DNA of 9,033 nt, from NCBI GenBank assembly GCA_927910885.1, contig CAKMOD010000099.1, positions 1-9,033 of the forward strand, written 5' to 3'. Below the pieces are notes generated by a model that did no database searches, was not told the origin of the DNA, and was given only the letters and a program-made list of their open reading frames with translations. A program made the position numbers and the translations under genes. This document shows positions 1-6,947 of the stretch, piece after piece. How positions within the stretch are numbered: position 1 is the first letter of the stretch; every line of letters begins with the position of its first letter. The DNA is from an uncultured Prevotella sp. (GTDB taxonomy: Bacteria > Bacteroidota > Bacteroidia > Bacteroidales > Bacteroidaceae).

Positions 1-230
1 AAGAATATGTTTAGGCTCTAATGACCGATTTTGGTTAAAATGTGTAAATGCTTTTCGTATTGCTTTAACAAAAGAACCAAGTTACTCACTAAACAAAAAT
101 ATGGCTGAGACTGTCAACTATCTATCCTTTTTATCATCCACTTTCATTGAAAACCTTTTCATTTTAAGACATTCGAAAAAATACAGATAAGGATTTGAAA
201 AAATCATTACATAATTTCAAAGAAAACATC

Positions 231-296
231 TATAACTAACGGCAAAAACACATATTAGAAGCAGTTTTGCAATCAACAGTAAATCAATTAGTTATA
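231..296. repeat. Nested inverted repeat in intergenic DNA
   Basis: An outer pair, TATAACTAA (231-239) and TTAGTTATA (288-296), encloses an inner pair, GCAAAA (242-247) and TTTTGC (265-270). Both pairs are perfect, but the loops are long and the DNA is AT-rich, so some of this could be chance. There is no adjacent gene to assign it to, and its function is unknown. Confidence 0.3.
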
Positions 297-308
297 AAGT
301 TTAAAAAT

Positions 309-405
309 AAAAGGTGCTTAATTAGCCTTCAAAAGGGCGTTAGTAACACTCCAAAAGGGCACCTTTTAGAAGCCAATTAAGCATCTATTAGCAGCTAATT
401 GAGCC
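309..405. repeat. Composite intergenic repeat, possibly a dispersed element
   Basis: Several related words are packed into about 97 bases. AAAAGGTGC (309-317) is the perfect inverse of GCACCTTTT (359-367). CAAAAGGGC occurs twice in direct orientation (330-338 and 352-360). TGCTTAATTAGC (315-326) is inverse, with one mismatch, to GCCAATTAAGCA (372-383), and its core also pairs with GCTAATTGAGC (394-404) with one mismatch. The left arm can therefore form at least three alternative helices that exclude one another. There is no open reading frame. The design resembles dispersed intergenic repeats of Prevotella-type genomes, which is an inference from memory; a structured RNA is the alternative. 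Confidence 0.5.
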
Positions 406-482
406 TCTTCTCATTTTAACAATGTGAATTTCTTTTACACTATACAATAAAGAAGTATATAAAAAGGAGCAAAAATAAAAAT

Positions 483-549
483 GGGGATATAAATCTTCTT
501 CTATCCATAGTAGCATAAAGATGCTGGATAAAAGCAGATTTATATCCCC
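483..549 (-). terminator. Intrinsic terminator of the acyl-CoA ligase gene
   Basis: GGGGATATAAATC (483-495) is the perfect inverse of GATTTATATCCCC (537-549), and a further T-A pair (496/536) makes 14 bp. Inside it TATCCA (502-507) pairs with TGGATA (525-530), and GCAT (513-516) pairs with ATGC (521-524) around a four-base loop, so the whole 67 bases fold into one long interrupted hairpin. Read on the minus strand, the stem is followed by AT then TTTTATTTTT, a good U-rich tail. It lies about 20 bases past the ligase stop. The plus-strand side is only moderately T-rich, so bidirectional action is possible but weaker. Confidence 0.8.
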
Positions 550-570
550 TATATTTATTCTATTAAAAGA

Positions 571-2235
571 TTATTCTGTGTATAAGAAACGCTTGATAGA
601 CTTCTTTGGTGTCTTTTCAAACTCTTCTTCTTGAATACGAATCTCAGCAACCTTGCAGTAAGCTGGTACAATTGTATTCAACTGTGTACGGTTCTCCTCC
701 ATAATATTCTTGAGGTCATCCGCATTGAGTCCTAAGTTCTGAGCCTCATCATAATCAGGATATACCAAGCCAATAAGCTTTTCACCACTCTGAATAACCA
801 AACATTCAGCTACGAGAGGGAGAGAATTCAATTTGTCCTCTATCTCCTCTGGATAAATGTTCTGTCCGTTACTTCCGAGAAGCATATTCTTAGAACGGCC
901 CTTAATAAAGACGTTACCATCTTCATCCATCAAACCGAGGTCACCCGTATGGAACCAGCCATCCTTATCAATTGTCTGACTTGTATCTTCCTCATTCTTG
1001 TAGTAACCCAAAAGAACGTTAGGACCTTTTGTAAGAATCTCACCTGGCACGTTCGCAGGATCAGAACTATTAATACGCACTTCCTGATGTAAAGCAGCCT
1101 GACCGCAAGACCCCTGCTTGAAGGTCTGCCAGTCACGATAACAGATAATTGGGCCACACTCCGTTGCACCATAACCTACAGTATATGGGAACTCTATGCG
1201 ACGCAAGAAGCTCTCAATTTCACCATTGAGTGCAGCTCCGCCAATAATAATCTCATATAGATTACCACCAAAGGCTTGATATACCTGCTCACGAATCTTT
1301 GCACGTACCTTCTTATTAATTACTGGCATATTCAGCAGGAGACGCATACGATTGTTCTGAATCTTTGGGAACACCTTCTTACGAATAATCTTCTCAATAA
1401 CCAAAGGTACAGCAATCATAATGACTGGCTTAACCTCTTGAAGTGCTTGAGAGATAATCGCTGGAGAAGGAATGCGCGTCAGATAGTAAATATGAACACC
1501 TGAGAGGAATTCATAGATAAACTCAAATGACATTCCGTACATGTGAGCCATAGGAAGAATACTGATAATATTATCTCCAGGCTTAATCACATGACCTAAT
1601 ACATGTTTACCAAAGTCAGCATTACTCCATAAAGAACGATATGGAAGCATTACACCCTTAGAACGACCAGTCGTACCACTGGTATAGTTAATCAAAGCAA
1701 GTTCGTCCGGACTCTGCTCACGGTAGTAGTGTATATGCTCTGGGCGGAAATATTTTGGATAACGACGTCCGAACTCCTCATTAAGATGTTCGCGTGCATA
1801 AGTCAGCTTTTCCGTACGACTTAATACCAAAGAATAATCTGGAATATAGATAATTCCCTCTAAGTTTGGCATCTTCATTGCATCAACCTGTGTCACAACG
1901 ACATCGCCAACAAAGAGAAGCTTTGCATCTGAGTGATTGACAATGTTATGAATCTGCTCTGGCATGAACTCATGCAAGATAGGCACAGCAACAGCACCGT
2001 ATGTAAGTACTGCAAGGAATGCAGCTGCCCATGCTGAAGAGTTTCTTCCACAGAGTGCTATCTTATCACCACGTTTTACACCACTTGCCTCAAACATAAT
2101 GTGCAACTTTTCAATTTTTCTTGCAACATCATGATATTGAAGGGTCTTACCTTTATAATCTGTAAGAGCATCACGGTCCCAATGTTCGATGATACTCTTC
2201 TCTATTAATTCATTAAAACTTGGAATCTTTTCCAT
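571..2235 (-). CDS. AMP-forming long-chain acyl-CoA ligase (AMP-dependent synthetase)
   Basis: This enzyme should activate a fatty acid with ATP to an acyl-adenylate and pass it to coenzyme A, in the cytosol or at the inner membrane face. At 554 residues it has the usual length of the ANL superfamily. Motifs in order are the ATP-binding loop YTSGTTGRSKG (about residues 184-194), the A5 motif GYGATECGP (354-362), GWFHTGDLG with the ribose-binding aspartate (426-434), the hinge and A8 region KGRSKNMLLGSNGQNIYPEE (445-464), and the C-terminal catalytic-lysine segment TPKKSIKRF near residue 548. There is no signal peptide. A longer frame starts at TTG 2250, but that lies about at the predicted transcription start, so the ATG at 2235 (protein MEKIPSF...) is preferred. 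The gene has its own promoter and terminator and so is probably a single-gene unit. The exact substrate (fatty acid or another carboxylate) cannot be read from the sequence. Confidence 0.93.
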   Translation of the reverse strand: MEKIPSFNELIEKSIIEHWDRDALTDYKGKTLQYHDVARKIEKLHIMFEASGVKRGDKIALCGRNSSAWAAAFLAVLTYGAVAVPILHEFMPEQIHNIVNHSDAKLLFVGDVVVTQVDAMKMPNLEGIIYIPDYSLVLSRTEKLTYAREHLNEEFGRRYPKYFRPEHIHYYREQSPDELALINYTSGTTGRSKGVMLPYRSLWSNADFGKHVLGHVIKPGDNIISILPMAHMYGMSFEFIYEFLSGVHIYYLTRIPSPAIISQALQEVKPVIMIAVPLVIEKIIRKKVFPKIQNNRMRLLLNMPVINKKVRAKIREQVYQAFGGNLYEIIIGGAALNGEIESFLRRIEFPYTVGYGATECGPIICYRDWQTFKQGSCGQAALHQEVRINSSDPANVPGEILTKGPNVLLGYYKNEEDTSQTIDKDGWFHTGDLGLMDEDGNVFIKGRSKNMLLGSNGQNIYPEEIEDKLNSLPLVAECLVIQSGEKLIGLVYPDYDEAQNLGLNADDLKNIMEENRTQLNTIVPAYCKVAEIRIQEEEFEKTPKKSIKRFLYTE

Positions 2236-2258
2236 TGCACAATATTTCAATCTGTGTG

Positions 2259-2289
2259 CAAAGATACATATTTATTAGCACATTTCAAA
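2259..2289 (-). promoter_or_regulatory. Bacteroidota-type promoter of the acyl-CoA ligase gene
   Basis: On the minus strand a -33 element TTTG (2286-2289) and a -7 element TATCTTTG (2259-2266) are separated by exactly 19 bases, matching the known Bacteroidota sigma-factor consensus TTTG-N19-21-TAnnTTTG. Transcription should begin near 2252, giving a leader of about 17 bases before the ATG at 2235. It lies downstream of the foldase terminator, so the ligase is probably expressed separately. Confidence 0.8.
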
Positions 2290-2403
2290 ATATTATGTGC
2301 AGAAATGTATAAAGATAAGCTTAAATAGCATCATTGAGAATTAAAATACGGCATAGTATTGAATCTTCTTAAAACCAAAGAAGAAAGCTATATCGAAAAC
2401 AAA

Positions 2404-2436
2404 AAGACGGATGTACTTTAATTGTACATCCGTCTT
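2404..2436 (-). terminator. Intrinsic terminator of the foldase gene
   Basis: AAGACGGATGTAC (2404-2416) and GTACATCCGTCTT (2424-2436) form a perfect 13-bp stem around a seven-base loop. On the minus strand the stem runs into a T-rich tail (TTTTTGTTTT). It sits about 20 bases after the foldase stop codon and so closes the envelope gene block. On the plus strand the following bases are AT-rich without a clean T run. Confidence 0.85.
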
Positions 2437-2458
2437 ATATATAAGGTGAAATAATCTC

Positions 2459-4605
2459 TTAGAAGAAAAGATAACGGTTATCAACAACCTTTGCCTTAAG
2501 GATAAGATCCTGCATAAAGTTGCCTACCAACTGCATATTCATCTGAGCAGCCTGCTGCATCGTCAAAGTCTCGTCGTACTTAGAACCTGCACGCATAGCC
2601 TTCTTCTCTACCTGGAATACGTAAACACCAGCGTTACCCTTCACAGGAGCCTTAGAGAACTTGCCTGCTGCTGTACCTGCAACTGCACCAGAGAGAGCTG
2701 GCTCAACAGAACCTGTTGCCTGTACGAAAGCTGGAGCAGCAAAAGTAATCTGATTAACAGGAGAAACTTTAGCACCCTTAGCCTGAGCTGCCGCAATAGA
2801 GTTTACACCCTTGAGCTTAGCCATAAGCTTCTCAGCCTTCTTATCCTTAATAACCTCACGTTTGAGGATTTCCTTCACCTGAGCATCATCCCATGAACGA
2901 TAGCCCTGTGGATGAATACTTGTCAAAGCAATAACCAGGAGGTGATCATTGTCACCACACTCATAGAGAGGTGAAACCTGACCCTGCTTAGCCTCGAAGA
3001 GCCACTTGAGTGCGTCACGTGTACCACGGATACCTGCAATATAGTGCTCTGCTGTTGAGAGATCATTGAGTGACTGAACCTGATAACCAGACTTAGGAGC
3101 ATTCTTCTCAAGGTCAGCTACAGTAGAACTCTTAGCAACAAACTCAGAGAACTTATTGTAAACATTGCTGCGTGTAGCCTTAGAGAAGTCTACGACCTTC
3201 TTAATAACAGCAGCAGTTGTCTTTGTTGTAAATGCCTTCTTATCAAGTACCTGAAGGATAATGTTACCCTGTGTAAGAGCAAGATTCTGCGTTGCATTCA
3301 CCTCACCATTGAGCAGAGCATTTATAAATGTACGGTTATCCTGATTCATGCTTGGAGCCATCTCGTACTGCTGACCAGTAAACCATACCTTCTCCCCAGT
3401 CTGACCATAACGCTTTGCAAGTGCATCAAAATCAGCACCACCAGCCAATGCCTTCTGGATAGAGTCTGCCTTAGCACGTGCCTCATCAGGAGTTGCAGCT
3501 GCAATATTAATCTGACGGAACTGGATTGAGTCAGCCAACTGTGCTTTAGAAAGTACACGAATAATATTCAATGTATTGTCCTGAGCGTTTTCAATCACAC
3601 CAGTTGTACCCACAGAAAGTGAATCAATCTTTGATGCAATATCAGGATACTGCTGATAAGCCTTACTGCTTACAGGAAGACCAAGATAAGGAATCTCAGA
3701 TCCACTCTTGCTAACAACAGCAGCAGGATCTACTGCAGAAGCAAGTTGCTTCTGGAAGTCGTTCATCTCCTTAACAACCTGACTGCGGTCTGCAGCACTT
3801 GCCTTAATCTGGAAGTCAACAAACTTGATATCACGTGTCTCAACATTCTGGCGGAAAGCTGGCTTCAATTCTTCATACTTAGCCTTGAGGTCATCGTCTG
3901 TCACCTTAACATCAGCATCCTTTATTGTGCTGTAAGCCAAAGAAGCAAGTTGAATCTGGCTCTCCTCGTTATTATCCTTGAAAGCCATCTTAGCCTCTGC
4001 CTTGTTTGAGAGAACACAACTTGCAAGCAGTGCCTGATACTTCTGCCCAAGCAACTGTGTGCGAAGGTTCTTCTCAACAAAGAGCCAGTAGTCATAAACA
4101 GCCTGCATCTGCTCCAACTGTGGAGACTTTGCAGCCTTTGCCTTGTTGTAGCTATCAAAGAACTGCTTAAGTGCGTTTACGTCAAAACGACCAGTCTGCT
4201 GGTTAACAAATGGAGTCTGAGCCAACATAGGGTTAGTACCCTCATTCAATACGTTCTGAATCTCAGCCTCTGTAACAGTAAGACCAACCTTCTCTGCATC
4301 AGCCTCGATAACACGATTACTTACAAGCTGCTGCCAAACTTGATCCTTTACTTGATTAAGTTCTTGGTCGGTGAGGTTGTCACGTTGCATAGTGAACTTA
4401 ATTGCTGACTGATATTCATCAATCAACTTCTGATAGTCCTGGACGCTGATCTTTTTGCCCAGGATTTCTCCAATCTGCTGACGTGCTTCGCCCTTGATAC
4501 CATCACAAGAGCGAGCCGCATCTCCAGCTAAGAATGCAAACAAAGCAATACCGATAGCGCCTACCAGTATGCCACCTTTGCTTCTGATTTTCCTAATGCT
4601 GCCAT
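2459..4605 (-). CDS. PpiD/SurA-like membrane-anchored periplasmic peptidyl-prolyl isomerase, frame disrupted near its start
   Basis: This is a probable periplasmic foldase that assists newly exported and outer-membrane proteins. The uninterrupted frame has 694 codons from a TTG at 4543. It contains a SurA-N-like helical segment (about residues 15-190), a divergent PPIC-type rotamase segment (about 330-440, with FRQINIAA and GADFDALAKRYG) and a long C-terminal alpha/beta region. There is no ATG in this frame upstream of 4543. An ATG at 4605 reads MAALGK and then goes out of frame, stopping at 4561-4563. One extra A in the AAAA run (4588-4591, T on the plus strand) would give MAALGKIRSKGG followed by LVGAIGIALFAFLAGDAA, the N-terminal anchor expected in this family, and a protein of about 715 residues. 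The TTG start would lose most of the membrane anchor, so I place the true start at 4605 and suspect a one-base deletion. The gene follows the CBS protein gene after about 100 bases and ends in a strong terminator. Divergence of the PPIase part means catalysis is not assured; a pure chaperone role is possible. Confidence 0.88.
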
Positions 4606-4658
4606 TTTAGATTTATTATTTGATTTTAATTATTCTATTCAATATGACAAATTGCCCA

Positions 4659-4666
4659 CAAAAATA
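4659..4666 (-). promoter_or_regulatory. Possible -7 element upstream of the foldase gene
   Basis: TATTTTTG on the minus strand fits TAnnTTTG and lies about 53 bases before the foldase ATG. No good TTTG -33 element sits 19-21 bases upstream (only TATG), and T-rich DNA produces such matches by chance. The foldase could be transcribed from here, by read-through from the CBS gene, or both. Confidence 0.25.
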
Positions 4667-4705
4667 CAAAAAAAAGGGCAAATATCATAATTTTTCATTC
4701 AGAAA

Positions 4706-5972
4706 TTACTCTGTACCATTGACTTTTAGCCGTACGAGTTCTATTTTTGTCATGGTCTTCTTGATTATCTTAAACTCATATTGTCCAACGATAACGATTT
4801 CATTCAGTTTTGGGAAACTTTGATAAACGTGCAACAATAAGCCTCCAACGGTCATATAATCATCGTTCTCTGGCAAGTCAAGATTGAACATTTCATTCAC
4901 TTTATCAATCTCTAAACGAGCCGAAAGAACGTATTCGCTGTCGTTTATTTGCTTAGCAATATACTTTGTATTATCATGCTCATCCTCAATCTCACCGAAG
5001 ATTTCCTCTACAATGTCTTCCAATGAAACAATACCACTTGTTCCACCAAACTCATCCACAACCACTCCCAAGCTTTTCTTCTGAAGAAGGAAAACCTGCA
5101 TAAGTTTATGTGCTGCCATCGTCTCTGGCACAAACGGCATCTGTCGGATATGGTCTTTCCAATTCTTTGGAGAACGGAACATCTCAGAAGAGTGAATATA
5201 ACCCTTGATATGATCGATATCTCCTTCATAAACAACAATCTTAGAGTTACCGCTTTCTATGAACATCTGCTGTAGTTCTTCCAGTGTACAATTCTCTTCA
5301 ACTGCCTTTATCTCAGTACGTGGCACCATACAATCACGCACCTTGGTATCTTGAAACTCCAAAGCATTTTGGAAGATCTTTACCTCGTCTTCTATATCGT
5401 CATCGCTCTGAGCATTCTCAATAGTACTCTGTACAAGGTGGTCGAGGTCTATCCTCGTAAAGGTTCCGTCTGATTCTTTCTCATCCATCTTTACACCAAC
5501 TAAGCGCAAAAGAACTCGCGCAAGAAAGGTTGCAAAGCGACTAATAGGCCAAAGGATAATAAAAAAAGACATACGCCAATGGGGCAAAAAAAGTAAGTAA
5601 GCGGTTAGGATTACTCTTAAATAGCGTTTTAGGTAAGAACTCTCCTGTAAAAAGGATAACAAGTGTCGACGCCAAAGTATCTAATATAACACGTGTAGCA
5701 GAATCGAACATTGCAAATAGCGTCGTATCAAATATCTGAGCAAAGAAGATACCATAGATAACAAGAACTATGTTGTTACCAACAAGCATCGTAGAAACAA
5801 AACCATTCGGATTGTTATAATAGATGGTTAGACACTTTTGGGCAATACCATTCTTCTCTTTGTCCATCTCCGCAAGAAGACGATTACTCGCAACAAAGGC
5901 AATCTCCATTCCTGAGAAGAATGCAGAGAGTACCATTGTTATTATTATTCCTATAATTAAACTTATATCCAA
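4706..5972 (-). CDS. CNNM/CorC-type membrane protein with CBS domain pair, frameshifted
   Basis: Two overlapping frames encode one protein. The first (5972 to stop 5541) supplies a DUF21/CNNM-type membrane domain beginning MDISLIIG, with the LSAFFSGMEIAFVASNRLL and GEFLPKTLF motifs. The second (from within the overlap to stop 4706) supplies the rest. Dropping one base from the seven-A run at 5561-5567 (T on the minus strand) joins ...APLAYVFF to IILWPISRF... and gives about 421 residues, the normal family length. In the joined protein the CBS domains lie at about 211-268 and 278-333 (the second with DEFGGTSGIVSLEDIVEEIFGE, split here by family convention), and a CorC/HlyC-associated domain lies at about 343-415. 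Family members are inner-membrane proteins linked to Mg/Co efflux or envelope stress; 'hemolysin' labels are historical. The start is a TTG at 5972, because an in-frame TAG lies two codons upstream and no ATG is available before residue 13. The gene lies between lptC and the foldase gene. The shift is probably a sequence error; a broken gene is the alternative. Confidence 0.85.
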
Positions 5973-5985
5973 TTTCTATTACTAT

Positions 5986-6027
5986 TTAGTGCGACTTGGT
6001 AAACAGTTCCCCGTATATGTTAGCCAT
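5986..6027 (-). CDS. Possible 13-codon leader peptide before the CBS protein gene
   Basis: An ATG at 6027 opens a 13-residue frame (MANIYGELFTKSH) that ends in TAA 13 bases before the TTG start of the CBS gene. Such an arrangement could deliver ribosomes to a weak start codon. The peptide is not recognised, and a frame this short can occur by chance; I give it low confidence. Confidence 0.15.
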   Translation of the reverse strand: MANIYGELFTKSH

Positions 6028-6080
6028 AAGTTTCTTTCTGTTTATGACAGTTATGAACCTATTTTCTTGTCTTCTGCTAT

Positions 6081-6129
6081 TGTGTTGACGCCCAACACAT
6101 ATCGTGCTAAGGGTTAGCACCAGTGGTGC
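6081..6129. repeat. Cluster of three short hairpins
   Basis: TGTGTTG (6081-6087) pairs with CAACACA (6093-6099) over a five-base loop. GTGCTAA (6104-6110) pairs with TTAGCAC (6114-6120) over GGG. GCACC (6117-6121) pairs with GGTGC (6125-6129) over AGT. All stems are perfect, and the second and third share bases 6117-6120, so they exclude each other. The region is richer in GC than its surroundings. A REP-like repeat, an RNA-processing site or a partial attenuator are all possible. Confidence 0.5.
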
Positions 6130-6295
6130 GGAGCATCAAATGCAATGCAACAGATTAATGAGAGGAGAGCAACTTGTTGTTAGAAAAGAAGTTCTACGAA
6201 TTAACTTGCTATTCTTAAGACAACACGATACTATACTGTTTTGAGAGCTAATGCATGGTAGGGTTATTATTTAAGATTTTATAGAACTGCAACAA

Positions 6296-6946
6296 TTACT
6301 TTTGATTTACAACTGGGCCTTTCATACTATCAACACGTGTGGTATCAATAGGTGTAAAGGGAGGATTAGCAGGAGACATAAACTCTTCTTTAGAGAAAAT
6401 GCCCCACCCCTTTGTCTGACGTATCTCGTAATTTGTCATCTGCTCATCGCTATGGAACCAGTTTCCTTGCAACTCCTTATCAGGAGTTTTGAGGTGTGAA
6501 TAAGAATAAGACCACATTTCATGGTTACGCTCATCCCAATAGAGTTCATTGCTATAAAAGGTGAGTCCCTGCGCTGTGAGGATTCTAACACGTCCTCTTA
6601 GTTCCCAACGACGGTCCTTATCAAAGTAAACAGCAGAGTCACATTGAATATAACCCACTACATGTTTCTTCAAATCAAATTGAGTAAGCAGTATTCCTTT
6701 ATTAAAAGTCCATCGTGAAGGCTTTCTATTCTCATTAATTTCCCAACGCTCAGTAACAATACGATATTTGATTACACCTGAATCAGAAATAAGCGTATTG
6801 ACACCGTATGTTGTCATAACCGGCACAGAGTCACGGTCATGAATAGCAGGAGCAGTATGCTCACGTTCCTCCGAACAGGAAACCATGGCATAGCTCACTG
6901 TTAAAAGCACCAAACCAATGAAAAGTGAATAAAGGCTTGAACGCAT
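6296..6946 (-). CDS. lptC: LPS export protein LptC
   Basis: LptC links the inner-membrane LptBFG transporter to the periplasmic bridge that carries lipopolysaccharide to the outer membrane. The 216-residue protein starts MRSSLYSLFIGLVLL, a hydrophobic N-terminal segment ending in a cysteine (MVSC, Cys24) that could be a lipidation site, although the lipobox is imperfect. The body is beta-rich with the family-like stretch YRIVTERWEIN, then YIQCDSAVYFDKDRRWELRG and LTFYSNELYWDERNHEMWS, typical of Bacteroidota LptC. A longer frame reaches 6997, but its first 17 codons overlap the preceding gene, so the ATG at 6946 is preferred. It begins one base after the stop of the barrel gene (TAA-T-ATG), which suggests translational coupling and a shared transcript. 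No promoter is visible immediately upstream. Confidence 0.88.
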   Translation of the reverse strand: MRSSLYSLFIGLVLLTVSYAMVSCSEEREHTAPAIHDRDSVPVMTTYGVNTLISDSGVIKYRIVTERWEINENRKPSRWTFNKGILLTQFDLKKHVVGYIQCDSAVYFDKDRRWELRGRVRILTAQGLTFYSNELYWDERNHEMWSYSYSHLKTPDKELQGNWFHSDEQMTNYEIRQTKGWGIFSKEEFMSPANPPFTPIDTTRVDSMKGPVVNQK

Positions 6947-6947
6947 A

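Larger units (their letters stand above)
1..570. other. Non-coding region with repeats and a terminator
   Basis: No convincing gene is visible on either strand. The longest reading with an ATG is a 29-codon frame at 101-190 with no supporting promoter or recognisable protein. The stretch is very AT-rich. It holds a nested inverted repeat (231-296), a composite direct and inverted repeat (309-405) and the long terminator hairpin of the adjacent acyl-CoA ligase gene (483-549). No tRNA or rRNA-like segment was recognised. Because the window starts here, a gene could lie just outside it. Confidence 0.6.
5973..6295. other. 323-base gap between lptC and the CBS gene with hairpins
   Basis: No gene longer than a few codons is evident, and I found no TAnnTTTG promoter on the minus strand. 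The gap holds the hairpin cluster at 6081-6129 and the short frame at 5986-6027. Downstream expression probably depends on read-through from lptC, or on a promoter I cannot recognise. The hairpins lack a T tract on the minus strand, so they do not look like a standard terminator. Confidence 0.5.

Noticed and set aside
101..190. 29-codon ATG frame in the left intergenic region
   Set aside because: It has no promoter match, no recognised motif and low-complexity AT-rich composition; it is expected by chance.
1276..1503. Plus-strand frame of 75 codons
   Set aside because: It lies wholly inside the acyl-CoA ligase gene on the other strand and has no recognisable protein features.
3746..4009. Plus-strand frame of 87 codons
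   Set aside because: It is antisense to the foldase gene, with leucine/valine-rich shadow composition and no promoter.
4652..4681. TTGCCC/GGGCAA inverted repeat upstream of the foldase
   Set aside because: A six-base stem with an 18-base AT-rich loop and no T tract after the stem on the minus strand is too weak to call a terminator or operator.
5541..5662. Programmed ribosomal frameshift in the CBS gene
   Set aside because: Joining the frames needs a +1 shift, while a T7 run favours -1 slippage, and this family is not known for recoding. An indel is simpler.
5824..6117. Plus-strand frame of 97 codons partly in the 323-base gap
   Set aside because: It is mostly antisense to the CBS membrane domain. 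The remainder runs through the hairpin cluster, and it has no promoter or family resemblance.
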